DNA of 64,000 nucleotides from DATDIC01 sp963764525 (GCA_963764525.1 CAVXTC010000043.1:16091-80090), one strand, 5' to 3'. Positions 32,039 through 42,506 are shown, counted from the stretch's first letter. Translations and numbers: made by a program. The notes: generated from the letters alone by a model not told the origin.

Positions 32039-32976
32039 TACCGGATCCTCGGGTCGAACAGGGTGTAGAGCAGATCGACGACCAGATTAACGATCACATA
32101 GGCGAAGCTGAACATCAGCACGACGCCCTGGATCACCGGATAGTCACGCTGCAAAATGGCATCCGTGGTCAGCCGGCCGAGGCCGGGGATGGCGAACACC
32201 GTCTCGGTCACCACTGCGCCGCCGATCAGCAGCGCAACCCCGAGGCCGACCACCGTGACGATCGGCACCGCCGCGTTCTTCAGCGCGTGCACATACAGGA
32301 TGCCGGACTGGCCGACGCCCTTGGCGCGCGCGGTGCGCACGTAGTCCTGACTGAGCACCTCCAGCATGGTCGCCCGGGTGATGCGGGCGATCAGCGCGAT
32401 GTAGATCAGCCCCAGCGCCACCGCCGGCAGGATCAGCGTGCGCAGGAACGGCCAGAACCCGCGGCTGATCGGCACGAAGCCCTGCACCGGCAGCCAGCCC
32501 AGCTTCAGCGCGAAGATATACGCCAGCAGGTAGCCGACCACGAAAACCGGGGTCGAAAAGCCGAACACCGCCACCACCATGACCACGCGGTCGATCCACG
32601 ACCCCTGCTTCCAGGCCGCCAGCACGCCGATCGGGATGGCGACCAGCAGCGACAGCACCACGGTCAGCAGCATCAGCGACAGCGTCGGCTCCAGCCGCTG
32701 GCTGATCATGTGGCTGACCGGCAGGTTGGTGAAGATCGAGGTGCCGAGGTCGCCGTGCAGGATGCGCCACAGCCACTCGCCGAAGCGCACCAGGAACGGC
32801 CGGTCAAGGCCCAACGAGGCGCGGATGCGATCGATATCCGCCGGCGTCGCCTGGTCACCGGCGATGATCGCCGCCGGATCGCCGGGGGCGAGATAAAGCA
32901 GGCTGAACACGAAAAAGGCGACGAACAGCATCACCGGAATGGTGGAAAGGATGCGACGGGCCGCGTAAGCCAGCAT
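32035..32976 (-). CDS. dppB: Peptide ABC transporter permease (DppB type)
   Basis: The 313-residue protein starts MLAYAARRILSTIPVMLFVA, a classic DppB N-terminus. LLYLAPGDPAAIIAGDQATP, the membrane segments and the EAA loop DYVRTARAKGVGQSGILYVH follow. It is the first gene of the transporter operon, with the ATGA overlap to dppC. Normally a substrate-binding protein gene precedes it; here only non-coding or decayed sequence does. Confidence 0.9.
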   Translation of the reverse strand: MLAYAARRILSTIPVMLFVAFFVFSLLYLAPGDPAAIIAGDQATPADIDRIRASLGLDRPFLVRFGEWLWRILHGDLGTSIFTNLPVSHMISQRLEPTLSLMLLTVVLSLLVAIPIGVLAAWKQGSWIDRVVMVVAVFGFSTPVFVVGYLLAYIFALKLGWLPVQGFVPISRGFWPFLRTLILPAVALGLIYIALIARITRATMLEVLSQDYVRTARAKGVGQSGILYVHALKNAAVPIVTVVGLGVALLIGGAVVTETVFAIPGLGRLTTDAILQRDYPVIQGVVLMFSFAYVIVNLVVDLLYTLFDPRIRY

Positions 32977-33386
32977 GGGCTTGGATGTCCTGGATCAGCT
33001 CTTGGTCACGCCCCACACCACCGGGAAGGGGGCTTCCGTGGTTTCTTGTCGCCGGCCGCCCCAGACCGGATCGTCTCCCGGACCGGGTGTATCGTCTCCC
33101 CCATGTCTCTCCCGTGCAAGCATCGTGCAAGCGGGAGTCCAGAGCGGACACGCGGTCTGTTCTCGGGACAGACAGTATCAGTTGCGGGAGCGCTCGAGGA
33201 TTGTGGCCGCAGCCGCCACACGGGGAGTGCTCTCGGTGGAGCAACTCGGTGAGCATCAAATTTGTAGGCGCAATGGGCGTGGGGTGTCATGGACGACAAC
33301 CGTGAAGGCATCGGCGGTGACCCTGGGGCGCGCGTCGCTGTTTCATGATAAGCCACCGGTCGAGATCCACTGTCCGCTGCGAGCCA
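32977..33386. other. Intergenic region between dppB and the GT61-like gene
   Basis: About 410 nt with no supported gene. On the minus strand a short frame ending at 33000 reads APFPVVWGVTKS and stops just before dppB. It has the look of a substrate-binding-protein C-terminus but cannot be followed upstream. There are short direct repeats (GATCGTCTCCCGG-like at about 33,068 and 33,089; GTGCAAG twice at about 33,114-33,130). The divergent promoters of dppB and the GT61-like gene must lie here. No clear -35/-10 pair is assigned. Confidence 0.4.
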
Positions 33387-34463
33387 ATGAGCCAGCCCCT
33401 GCCGAACAGCATCAGCATCGCGGATGTCGCTGATGAGGTCGTCACCATCGAAACCTGCGTACCGCTACGCGCGCGGTTCGCCGACGCCATTCGGCGGGAT
33501 CGCCGGTTGATTCCGTTCCTCGACTGGGAAACGTCGGCTGCCACGCTGCGGGTTTACCGGCTGCGCGATGTGGTGCTCGATCGGTCGCTGATGGTCCTGC
33601 TGAAGGACGGAAAGATCATCGCCGAAACGAACTACCTGCAGCCGGAGGCCGCCATGGCGGCTGCGCGGGTTTTCGCGAACCGCCTCGTCCGGTTGGATGT
33701 CGGCCACATCATGGCAACCTGTTTCGATCACTGGGATGCCAACTACTATCACTGGATAGCGCATACCCTGCCGACCTTGCAGGCCATCCTGCAACGCCAT
33801 CCGACCGGCGATATCCGGCTGCTGCTGCCGAAGCTGCACCCGTGGCAGCGGAGATCGCTCGATCTGATGGGGGTGTCCGACCTGCCCTCGGTCATAACTG
33901 AACCCGGGGTCCAATATCTGCTGCCATCGGTAGAGTATTACGACTACGTGGCGGGACGCGCGGATTTTGCCGTGTCTGCGTTGTCGCAGGCAGCCTATGC
34001 CCAAATCAGCACCGGCGCACAGAGTGCCTCGCTCCGGCATCGCCGGATCTACATTGACCGCAGCGGCCCAACCAACCGACGCCTGCCCAACGAGGCGGCC
34101 CTGCTGGCCCGGTTAACGCCGCGCGGTTTCCACACTGTTCGTCCCGAACAGCTTGATCTCGACCAACAGATCTCGCTGTTCAATGGCGCCGGCATGGTGG
34201 TCGGGCAGCTTGGTGCCGGACTTGCCAACATCGCCTTCTGCAAACCCGGGACCGTCGTGTATGAACTGGTCCCGGAGCATCATCGGAATCCGTGCTTCCT
34301 GGCCATGGCGCTGCAGGGCGGGCTTGAGTATTGGGGTGATATGCTCCCGACCGGGGTCGTCGGCGGCGATCATACCAGCGCCTGGGCCGCCGATCTCGAT
34401 ATCGACCACGTGCTGCGCAGGATCGACGAGCTTGAAACCCTGGTTCCCGCTGAGCGGCGCTGA
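33387..34463 (+). CDS. GT61/DUF563-type glycosyltransferase
   Basis: This protein of about 358 residues starts MSQPLPNSISIADVADEVVT. Motifs are CFDHWDANYYHWIAHTLPTL, IYIDRSGPTNRRLPNEAALL, RPEQLDLDQQISLFNGAGMV and VGQLGAGLANIAFCKPGTVV. These are the hallmarks of the DUF563/GT61 capsular or cell-surface glycosyltransferases. It opens the second glycan cluster. The frame is intact. The ATG at 33387 gives the best family length. Confidence 0.85.
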   Translation: MSQPLPNSISIADVADEVVTIETCVPLRARFADAIRRDRRLIPFLDWETSAATLRVYRLRDVVLDRSLMVLLKDGKIIAETNYLQPEAAMAAARVFANRLVRLDVGHIMATCFDHWDANYYHWIAHTLPTLQAILQRHPTGDIRLLLPKLHPWQRRSLDLMGVSDLPSVITEPGVQYLLPSVEYYDYVAGRADFAVSALSQAAYAQISTGAQSASLRHRRIYIDRSGPTNRRLPNEAALLARLTPRGFHTVRPEQLDLDQQISLFNGAGMVVGQLGAGLANIAFCKPGTVVYELVPEHHRNPCFLAMALQGGLEYWGDMLPTGVVGGDHTSAWAADLDIDHVLRRIDELETLVPAERR

Positions 34464-34566
34464 CAGGACATAGGCACCGCGGACAGCAGCATTCCGCCGC
34501 GCGCCGGTGCCAGAACGCGCGGCGCCTGTCAGCCGGCGTTCTGCGTCGATTATCGGCCAGGCAACA

Positions 34567-35916
34567 TCAGGTCGAGAAAGTCTTGATTGAACCTGGGGAG
34601 GTGATGTTGTCGAAGGTGATCTTCGTGCTGTCCGACAGGGCGATCGTGGTGGCTCCGCCACTGACCGTGGCACTGGCCAGGGCATTCGCGCCGGCGGCAC
34701 TGCCATATCCGGAAAGGAACAAAAGATCGTTCGAGTTGAAGTCAGTAATGACGTCTATGCCCCCCGCAAACCCGTTAGTGAAGATGAACTGATCGTTGCC
34801 GCCCCCACCGGTCAGTGTGTTGAGGCCGGTTCCCGCCAGAAGCGCGTCATTGCCCAATCCGCCGGCCAGCGAATCGGTGCCCGTGCCGCCGAAAAGCGTG
34901 TTTGGGGAGGTGGAGCCGGCCGCGCTGAAACTCTCATTGCCGGGGCCGGCAGAATACAGCGCGCCACCGGCGGTACCGAAGAAGTTGATGGAAGACCCGG
35001 CGGCGCCGAACAGCGTGCTGGGGCTCGCGCCGCCGACAATGGTGGTCGAATTGCCCGATCCGCTGGCGAACTCCAGCCCGGAGCCGTTGTTGAAGATCGT
35101 CTCTTGCGAGAGGGCACCGCCGAACACCGTCTCCTGTCCCGTGGTACCGATGATCGTGCTGCTGGACGAGTCGTTGCCGATGAACAGCGAGGAGGACGAA
35201 CCAAGGAAATAGACGCCCGATTGGGCACCGAAAATTGTCTCCGACCCGGCACCGCCTGCCACCGTCGCATTGGTCGCGCTGTTGCCGAACACTTCCAGGC
35301 TATTGGGGCCACCCAGGATGATCGGGTCACTGCCAAAGGTTGCGACCGTGGCACTGCCCTGTCCGGTGACGATCGTGTCGTGCCCATTCGACATCGCCAC
35401 ATTCGTGCCGCCGCTGGCATCCAGGAATATCAGGTTGTTCCCCGTGCCGCTTGTCACGGTGCCGCTGCCATTGGCGTAGAACGTGTCGTTGCCGTTCCCG
35501 GCGGCTACGTTGTAGGTCGATCCGAGGTTCAGGCCGAACAGGTCGTTGCCGTCTCCGGCGGTGATCGTGTCGGTTCCGGCACCCGCCGCGTTGAATACGG
35601 TAAGATTGCCGTCGCCGCCGATGAAGTTCTGCGCCCCGAACACCGTAAAGGACCCAATCGCACCCGCGGTGCTGTCCGCCACGAAAGTGTAGCCGGCTGG
35701 CGTGAACACCGTCCCGCCGGCAGTCGAAACTGCCAGTTCATTCGTGAAGCCGGTAACCGACGGCGTCGTGGTGGTACCAGCGACGTTCAGAGTCCCGCCA
35801 ATCGACGCGGCCGCCAGCGCACCGGCGATGGCCTGAGCCAGTGTGGTGTTCTGTGCGGTGTTGAAGGTGTAGCTGATCGTCGATCCACCCACGCCAGGGA
35901 CGGTCACTGTTGTCAT
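34567..35916 (-). CDS. RTX-like glycine-rich secreted protein
   Basis: This 449-residue protein has almost no charged N-terminal signal. It is built of Gly/Asn/Ser/Thr-rich repeats (AGAGTDTITAGDGNDLFGLN, ASGSGNSTTIVGGASPSTLF) ending in true RTX-type units (GGTGTDSLAGGLGNDALLAG, LTGGGGNDQFIF). The C-terminus DVITDFNSNDLLFLSGYG ... ITSPGSIKTFST fits a type I secretion signal. It should bind calcium outside the cell. No HlyB/HlyD-type genes are in the window. A GGAG lies shortly before the ATG at 35916. It may be a surface or matrix protein working with the local glycan. Confidence 0.8.
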   Translation of the reverse strand: MTTVTVPGVGGSTISYTFNTAQNTTLAQAIAGALAAASIGGTLNVAGTTTTPSVTGFTNELAVSTAGGTVFTPAGYTFVADSTAGAIGSFTVFGAQNFIGGDGNLTVFNAAGAGTDTITAGDGNDLFGLNLGSTYNVAAGNGNDTFYANGSGTVTSGTGNNLIFLDASGGTNVAMSNGHDTIVTGQGSATVATFGSDPIILGGPNSLEVFGNSATNATVAGGAGSETIFGAQSGVYFLGSSSSLFIGNDSSSSTIIGTTGQETVFGGALSQETIFNNGSGLEFASGSGNSTTIVGGASPSTLFGAAGSSINFFGTAGGALYSAGPGNESFSAAGSTSPNTLFGGTGTDSLAGGLGNDALLAGTGLNTLTGGGGNDQFIFTNGFAGGIDVITDFNSNDLLFLSGYGSAAGANALASATVSGGATTIALSDSTKITFDNITSPGSIKTFST

Positions 35917-36131
35917 CGGCCACTCCGAGCTAGGAATTCATCTCTGGCACGCACGACCTTACGGCGGGGTTAACGGATAGCAGCCCCAGGCGGTCCGGCG
36001 CAAGCCCTTTGTGTCCCCGCCTCGAAATCCTGGGACCTCAGACCAGCCTCTCCGGTTGTTCATCCCCCGGAAAGCCCATCCACAAGCGGCACGCTACGGG
36101 CCCGCACCATAACGTTTCGTGAATGGCCGAC

Positions 36132-39100
36132 CTATATCGGCGGCGAAATTTCCCGGATCGGACGTGGAATTGATAACCACCCGTGCCGACGCTCCAGTTG
36201 CTCGATCACCCGCAGCTTGTTCTCCGGCAGGTCGGTCGCGGTATGCAGCATCGAGCCCTCATGCACCCGATATTCGGCCAGCACCTCCCCGGCCGGAGCG
36301 CCCCAGAAGCCGTGCTCGGCGCACCGGCACCAGAAATCATAATCTTCCCAGCCGTGCTCGATGTGGGCGTATCCGCCGACCGCCGCCCAGGCCCATTTTG
36401 CCACCAGCGCCATGGCGTCGATGTAATTGCCGCCCGCCAACCGCATCGGCTCGAAGGCGGCGGTGCCGAACACCGTGTCAGCCGCGCCGAAGCATTGGAT
36501 AGCAGGGTAGGCGAAGGCCGCCCCCGACCGCCGGATCGCCTCCAGGCACGCCTCCACGCAGCCCGGCAACAGCCGGTTGTCGGCGTCGAGCGGCAGCACA
36601 TACGGCGTTTCGGCGGCATCGAAACCGACGTTCCGGGTCGAGTGCCAGACCGGCATTCGCCGGATTCCGCAGCACCACGATCCGATTGAACCGATCCCGA
36701 TGTTCCCGGGCCCAGCCGGCCGCCACCTCCACCGATGCATCGCTGGATGCATCGTCGATTACAATCAGGTCAAGAGCCGGTATGGTCTGCGAGCGCACCG
36801 ATGCGAGCGCCTCCACAACGTATCCGGCATAATTATGCAGCGGCACGATGACCGTCGCTTCCGCGTTGCCCAGTTGATCGGCTGCGAAGATGATTTCGGT
36901 TTCCGGTGCCGCCAGCACCTGGCGGTTGCCCGCCCCGGTGCCGTCCGAGGTCCCGCGGCGCAGCTCCAGTTCGAAAGCCCGCGCGGCCTCGGCGCCGCCG
37001 CCCAATTGCGCCAGCAGCCCGCGCATCAGTTCGGCACGCCTGGCTGGGGAGAATGGCCACAGCACGTCAAGATAAGCGGCGTGTGCAAGCCGGCGCCGGC
37101 GCGTCGGATCGTCCACCAATTCGATGATCGCCCGATACCACTCATCCTCTGAGCCGGCCAGCAGACCGTTGATGCCGTGTTGCACGACCCGTCGCAGCGG
37201 CCCGGTCGGCGAGGCAATGGTGCACGTCTCCACCAGCGCGGCCTCGAAAAACTTCAGTTCGCTTTTCGCCTCGCAGAACGGGTTGCCGAACTCGAGCGGC
37301 GCCAGGCTGATGTCGAATCGGACCAGCTCATCCGGCAGGCCTTCCAGCGGCACCAGGTCGCGCCACTCGATCTGCTCCACAAACGGATCGAGCACGGCGA
37401 ACTCGCCGGGATTGACCACCGGTTCTTTGCTGTCATGGGCGCGGAACAGGACCAGCCGGCAGGACGGCCGTTGGGCCAGCACGCGGGCGACCGCGACGGC
37501 CGCCTCAGCGAAGTCGCGCTGATGCGTACGCGTGCCGGAGGCGTAGCCGATCCGTACCGATATCTTCCTCGGGCGCTTCTTCGGGCAGCATCCGCCGGCG
37601 GCGCAGGGCGAGCCGGGACGCCTGGTGGGTGGCCGCATCGAAACCGTTGGGCAGCACATGGACCGTCTTCTGCAGCGCATGGAGCTGGCGGGCCAGTTCA
37701 ATGGTGGTGCAGGTGCATGCATCGGCCTGGGCGATCACATCGCGGATGCGGGTGAAATGAGCAGCGACCTCATCGGCCGCAAAGCGTTGCGAACGGATGC
37801 CATCGATGAAGGTCGGGGTCGCCAGCTCGGGCCGGAACATCAGGTCGTCGATGTCGAACACGATCCTGGCGCCCCGCAGCGCGCGCCGCCTCTATCAGCC
37901 GCTGCAGCTCGGCGGACCAGCCGACGCGCCAGAGGATGATGACATCGGCCGCGGCCACTTCGGCAATCCGCGGCGAAAGATCCTCCACCCGCAGCCACGA
38001 CGCATCCGCCTGCGCTGCTTCGGCTGCCTCCACATACCGAAGCACGCGATAGGCGTGCCCGGGCGTGTGGGCCTCACCGGAAACATAGACGATGCGCGGC
38101 CGTGCGACGCGGGCATTCGACGCATCGTCCGCATGTGAAACGACATTCCGTTTCGCGCGCCAGGCGAATCGTATCGAAACGGGGGTGCCCATCAGGCGTC
38201 GGAGCGCCCGCCGCCCCCTCATCGGCACTGCCCGGCCAAGCCGGCGAAGCGGTGCGGTGGCACGCCAGATCGTCGAGCCGAGGATGATCGCCCGCTCCTC
38301 GGTCAGCATCGCGATCCTGCCGCGCGCGTCGGCGAGCTCCCGCACGGCAGCATCGCGCGCACCCCGCAGCGTCAGGGTTGTGGCCTGCGCCTCGCGCAGC
38401 TCTTGTGTCGCAGCGGCCCGCGACGCGTCGCAGCGCACGCAGTTCCCCCTGCCGCTCCGTCTCCTGGAGTGCCGCGGCACGAAGCTCTGCCGTTGCGGTG
38501 CTCAGGCTGTCGCCGAGCCCGGCGGCTTCGGCCCTGGACCGCGAGAGCTCGCCGTCGGCCGCACTCAGCCGCGCGCGAAACTGCGCTTCCTCCGCGCGAA
38601 ACTGTGCTTCCTCCGCGCGAAACTGCGCTTCCTTCGCGCGAAACTGCGCTTCGACCCGAGCCACTTCTTCGGCGAGCAGGCGGCTGCGCGCCTCGGCCTC
38701 CCAGCCGTCGCCAAGCCGGGCGAAGCGGTCGCGGATTGTTGCGCCGACGCCATCTTCGGCCCGCAGCAAGGCATTGAGCGGCGCGGGCACGTCGGGCCCG
38801 ATGGCCAGCACGCCCAGCCCGCTGCCGTGGAAGAACTCGAAGCCCGGATGCTGAGCGGTCAACTCGTGCCACAGCCGCCAGACGCCGAAATCGCGCTCGC
38901 GAACGATGGTGTCGTGGAACACGACCACCGCGCGATCCGACAGCTTGCGCCGCCAGGTCTCGAAATCGTGGGAGACCGCTTCGTACGTGTGTTCTCCGTC
39001 AATATGCAGCAGATCGATCGTGCCGTCGGCGAACTGCTCCCGGGCGGCATCGAAGTCCATTCGCAGCAGGGTGGAAAACGCGCGAAAATGCTGGTCGTTG

Positions 39101-39414
39101 AATTGGTGGAAATCGGCATAGACCTCCTCGCCGTAATGGCCGGAGTGCTGGTCGCCCAGCCAACTGTCCACCGCGAAGCAGCGGGTCGGCAGCCGGCATC
39201 GAACCACCGCCTCGCAGAACGCCGCATACGAAACGCCGGCGTGGGTGCCGAGCTCCACCAGCAACCGCGGACGAATCGCGGCGACCAGCCAGAACGCGAA
39301 GGGGATATGCCCGTACCACGCGCTCGGCACCCCCAGGCGTGGCGGCCGCCAGAACAGCGGGTCGGCCTGCGGTGCGCAAAACGCGTCGAGCCAGTCCGCA
39401 GCTTGCTCTGTCAC
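36132..39414 (-). CDS. Giant modular protein: methyltransferase, coiled coil, GT4 and GT2 units; about four frameshifts
   Basis: The gene would encode about 1,090 residues. It starts with a GTG that overlaps the preceding stop (39411-39414). Order of parts: Methyltransf_24-type unit (LLVELGTHAGVSYAAFCEAV, DLLHIDGEHTYEAVSHDFET), a coiled coil with four EAQFRA heptads, tail motif GSTIWRATAPLRRLGRAVP, a GT4 unit (IVYVSGEAHTPGHAYRVLRY, VRIGYASGTRTHQRDF, KSELKFFEAALVE) and a GT2 unit (ATVIVPLHNYAGYVVEALAS, LIVIDDASSDAS, HGWEDYDFWCRC). Shifts lie near 38,430, 37,868, 37,558 and 36,639. Each is consistent with one extra base. It could instead be two or more genes, but no stop or start separates the units once the shifts are repaired. 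Confidence 0.7.
38573..38656 (-). repeat. 21-bp tandem repeat, four copies, coding heptads
   Basis: Four near-identical 21-nt units (38573-38593, 38594-38614, 38615-38635, 38636-38656) each encode EAQFRA plus K, E, E or R. The unit length equals one coiled-coil heptad, so changes in copy number keep both the frame and the heptad phase. Confidence 0.9.
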
Positions 39415-40407
39415 GCCGCGCCTCGTTCCAGGTCGCGCAGGATCGGCGACAGGTCGGTCGTCGTCAGTGCGGCCGCCACCGCCTGCCAGTCCGCAATGTC
39501 AGGAACCTCGGTCGGGTTGTCGCGCAGCAGTTCGCGCTTGATGAACGGAAATCCGCATTGCAGCAATGGGCGCCAGAGATCGCTCGTCGGGTTCAACGGC
39601 CGCCGGGCGGCGCGACCGAACCGGTTGGTTCGTCGGGACCGGGGCCGACGCGGGATCGTCGTTGCGGTTCCGGGCCTCCAGAATTTCATGCGGCCAGATC
39701 GCCTTGCAAGGGAATCCGGCGCGGGTCATTGCCTGCGTAAGCCCGACTTCGTAATGGCGGATCAGCCAGTGCTTTGAGGGCGCCGGCCGCACCCCGGCCC
39801 AGAATTGTCTCCAGGCCGGGCTGCAGAGGACGCGGTTGTCGAATGCCAGAAAATAAGACTGCAGATGGTAGCCGATCTGCCAGCTTTCCGTCAGCCCCCA
39901 GACCGGCGCTTCATGAAACCGGATCCGATCGAAGATTTCCTGCAACGGATGCAGCGGGCCATAGACGCTGTCATTGGCCAGCACCAGCATCTCGGTGTCC
40001 GGCCGCGGCAGCGTGAGACGCTCGATCGCTTCCCGCCAGGCACCGAAATCGTAGCCGATGTTGCGCCGGACCAGGATGGCCGCGCAGAGCGGGCGCAGGC
40101 GTGCCACCGCCTCCGGCAGAAGCTGCCCGGAATTGCTGACGAAGACCACCGACAGCCCGGTTTCATGCAGGCCGATCAGGTAGTGCATCACATGCTCTTG
40201 CACCGCGCCGCGCCGATCGAAATGGGCGAACACAACGACATCAGGGCCCAGCGGGACCACGTCTTCAGGCCAGCACGATACCAACTGGCGCCGGCTGCGC
40301 AGGAAGCGGATGCCGGCGGTCAGGGTGGGGATCAACTCCTGCCGGATGATGCGCAGCACGCCGCGCCCCAGCCGGGCGAGGCGCCGGCGATCAGCTCCGG
40401 CCGGCAA
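39411..40407 (-). CDS. Rhamnan synthesis protein F (RgpF) family, one frameshift
   Basis: The protein (about 330 residues) has DVVVFAHFDRRGAVQEHVMH, LVRRNIGYDFGAWREAIERL, LVLANDSVYGPLHPLQEIFD and QSYFLAFDNRVLCSPAWRQF, the RgpF (PF05045-type) pattern. Near 39,635 the frame shifts, then resumes with PLNPTSDLWRPLLQCGFPFI and KRELLRDNPTEVPDIADW, the usual end of this family. It should polymerise or modify a rhamnose-rich surface polysaccharide. It is followed by the giant modular gene with a GTGA overlap, so both are one transcript. Confidence 0.8.
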
Positions 40408-41074
40408 TGCCGTCCTCCACCAGTATCACATGCAACCGACGCGGCCCGTGCGCGCCGAGCTCCAGCGCCTGCTCGATGTCGGCGGAGCGCGACGGGCCGG
40501 TGACCAGCATCACGTTGCGCGGCATGGTGCCGAATTCGGCGCGCAGCAGGTCCCAGGCTTCCTCATAGGCGCCGACGATCCGGCCGGTCCGCAGCAGCAC
40601 GATCTCGGTCTCGACCAGCAGGTTCAGCGTCGTCGGCCGCTCCGGTGCCGACGGCAGCATCAGCGTCCCGGTCTCGGCAATCCCGGCGAATCCCTGCTGC
40701 AGGCTGACCGCATCGGACGCCGCGGCGCGCCCTTCGCGTATTTGCAGCAGCGGGCGCGACGACCAGTTGATCGCAAGCAGCGCCGGATGCGGCGCCATGA
40801 CAAAGGCGCTCGGCAGGTTCTGCGCCGAAAGGTAATCGGCCACCGCCCCAGGCACCGCGTCGAGGTCGGGCACCAGCGCAACGCTGCCGAACTCCTTCTC
40901 CACATTGGCGATGAACAGCGCGACCTGGGCGGCCGGAGGCAGGCGGGAGCGGGCAGGGATCAGATGCCGGGGATGTGCGGCCAGCCGCCCACGCAATGCC
41001 ACGACGAGGTCATCCGGCAACGCCCCGCGCCGCAATCCGCGACGAATCGCCGTCAGCACAGCCGCACGGCTCAT
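40391..41074 (-). CDS. lutC: LutC/YkgG-type protein (LUD domain)
   Basis: This protein of about 227 residues starts MSRAAVLTAIRRGLRRGALP. The LUD-domain C-terminus shows GIAETGTLMLPSAPERPTTL, IVLLRTGRIVGAYEEAWDLL and NVMLVTGPSRSADIEQALEL with GPRRLHVILVEDG. LutC is one of three subunits of the LutABC L-lactate oxidation complex. The start overlaps the lutB stop (ATGA 41071-41074), and the stop overlaps the RgpF-like start by 17 nt. The RgpF gene may thus be expressed from the lut transcript. Confidence 0.85.
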   Translation of the reverse strand: MSRAAVLTAIRRGLRRGALPDDLVVALRGRLAAHPRHLIPARSRLPPAAQVALFIANVEKEFGSVALVPDLDAVPGAVADYLSAQNLPSAFVMAPHPALLAINWSSRPLLQIREGRAAASDAVSLQQGFAGIAETGTLMLPSAPERPTTLNLLVETEIVLLRTGRIVGAYEEAWDLLRAEFGTMPRNVMLVTGPSRSADIEQALELGAHGPRRLHVILVEDGIAGRS

Positions 41075-42506
41075 CGCAGAATGCCCTTGCCGCTGGGCGC
41101 GGGCGTAGCGGGCGAAGAACGTCTCCCCCTCCGGCGCCGGCAGGTCTCGTCCGCCGGTCCAGCCGCCAGCCATCGGCAGCCGTGCGAACCGCCCGCGGCG
41201 GCGCCCGGCCCAGGCCGAGCGCTGCCGCGACCGCGCGGGTCAGCGCACGATACAATTGCGGCCGTCGCGCCACCCACGCCCACACCGCCAGATTGCGCCG
41301 CTGCGCCACCGGCGTCAGGTGGCGTTCGAACTCGCGTTCGCGCCAGTGTCGCATCAGGCCGGGCAGCGGGATCTTCACCGGGCAGACCGCCTCGCACTTG
41401 CCGCAAAAGGTCGAGGCATTGGGCAGCAGCCCGGCCTGATCGACCCCGATCAGCGCCGGCGTCAGCACGCTGCCCATCGGCCCCGGATAGACCCAGCCAT
41501 AGGCATGCCCGCCGACCGCGCCATAGACCGGGCAATGGTTCATGCAGGCGGCGCAGCGGATACAGCGCAGCATGTCCTGGAACTCGGTCCCCAGCATCGC
41601 CGAGCGGCCGTTATCGACCAGCACGACGTGGTACTCGTCGGGTCCATCCAGGTCGCCGGACCGGCGGGCGCCGGTGCTGAACGTGGTGTACACCGAAAAA
41701 TCCTGCCCGGTGGCGGAACGTGCCAGCACGCGCAACAGGCTGGTGCAGTCCTCGATGGTCGGCACCATCTTTTCGATGCTGGCCAGCACGATGTGGACGC
41801 GTGGCAGCGTCTGTGTCAGGTCGCCATTGCCTTCGTTGGTGACGATCACGCTGCTGCCGGTCTCGGCGATCAGGAAATTGGCCCCGGTGATGCCGACGTC
41901 GGCGGCCAGGAACCGCTGCCGCAGCCGGGTGCGCGCTTCGGTCAGGATGTCGCGCCGTTCGTGGAACACGCGGTCGGCCGGCAGGTCGGTGTGGGAGGCG
42001 CGGAACTGCGCCTCCCAGTCTTCAAGATTGAGGTGGAAGGCCGGCGCGATGATATGGCTCGGCAGCTCGTGGCGGAGCTGGAGGATGTATTCGCCAAGGT
42101 CGGTCTCGAACGGCTGGATGCCGTGGCGTTCCAGGTGATCGTTGATGGCCAGCTCCTCGCTGATCATCGACTTGCCCTTGGTAACGGTCTTCGCGCCGGC
42201 GTTGCGGCAGATCTCCAGCACGGCGGCGCGGGCGTCGTCGGCGGTCGCGCACCAATGCAGCGTGCCGCCGGCGGCATTCAGCTTCGTTTCGTACTCTTCC
42301 AGGTAGAAATCCAGATGGGCGAGCGTGTGGTTCTTGATGTCGCGCGCGGTGTCACGAAGCTGCTCGAACTCGGGCAGCGCGGCAACGGCGGCGGCGCGGC
42401 GGGCGATGAAGGACGTGCCGCTGCGGGCAAGCGCCTTTTGCAGCCCCGGATCGGCCAGGGCGCGGCGGGCGTTCTGCTTGAAGGCGGGACTGGTGGCAAC
42501 GTGCAT
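41071..42506 (-). CDS. lutB: LutB/YkgF-type iron-sulfur protein, frameshifted near the 3' end
   Basis: The protein has about 478 residues: MHVATSPAFKQNARRALADP, an LUD domain (VGITGANFLIAETGSSVIVT), then two 4Fe-4S motifs, MLRCIRCAACMNHCPVYGAV and TFCGKCEAVCPVKIPLPGLM. After WRLDRR the frame shifts near 41,145. DLPAPEGETFFARYA is in another frame, and a second small shift near 41,095 is needed to reach the stop at 41071 that overlaps lutC. LutB carries electrons from lactate. The lutA partner is not in this window, so the complex may be incomplete or encoded elsewhere. Confidence 0.82.

Noticed and set aside
38573..38656. Possible CRISPR-like repeat
   Set aside because: The units are contiguous with no spacers and lie inside a coding frame; it is a protein-coding minisatellite.
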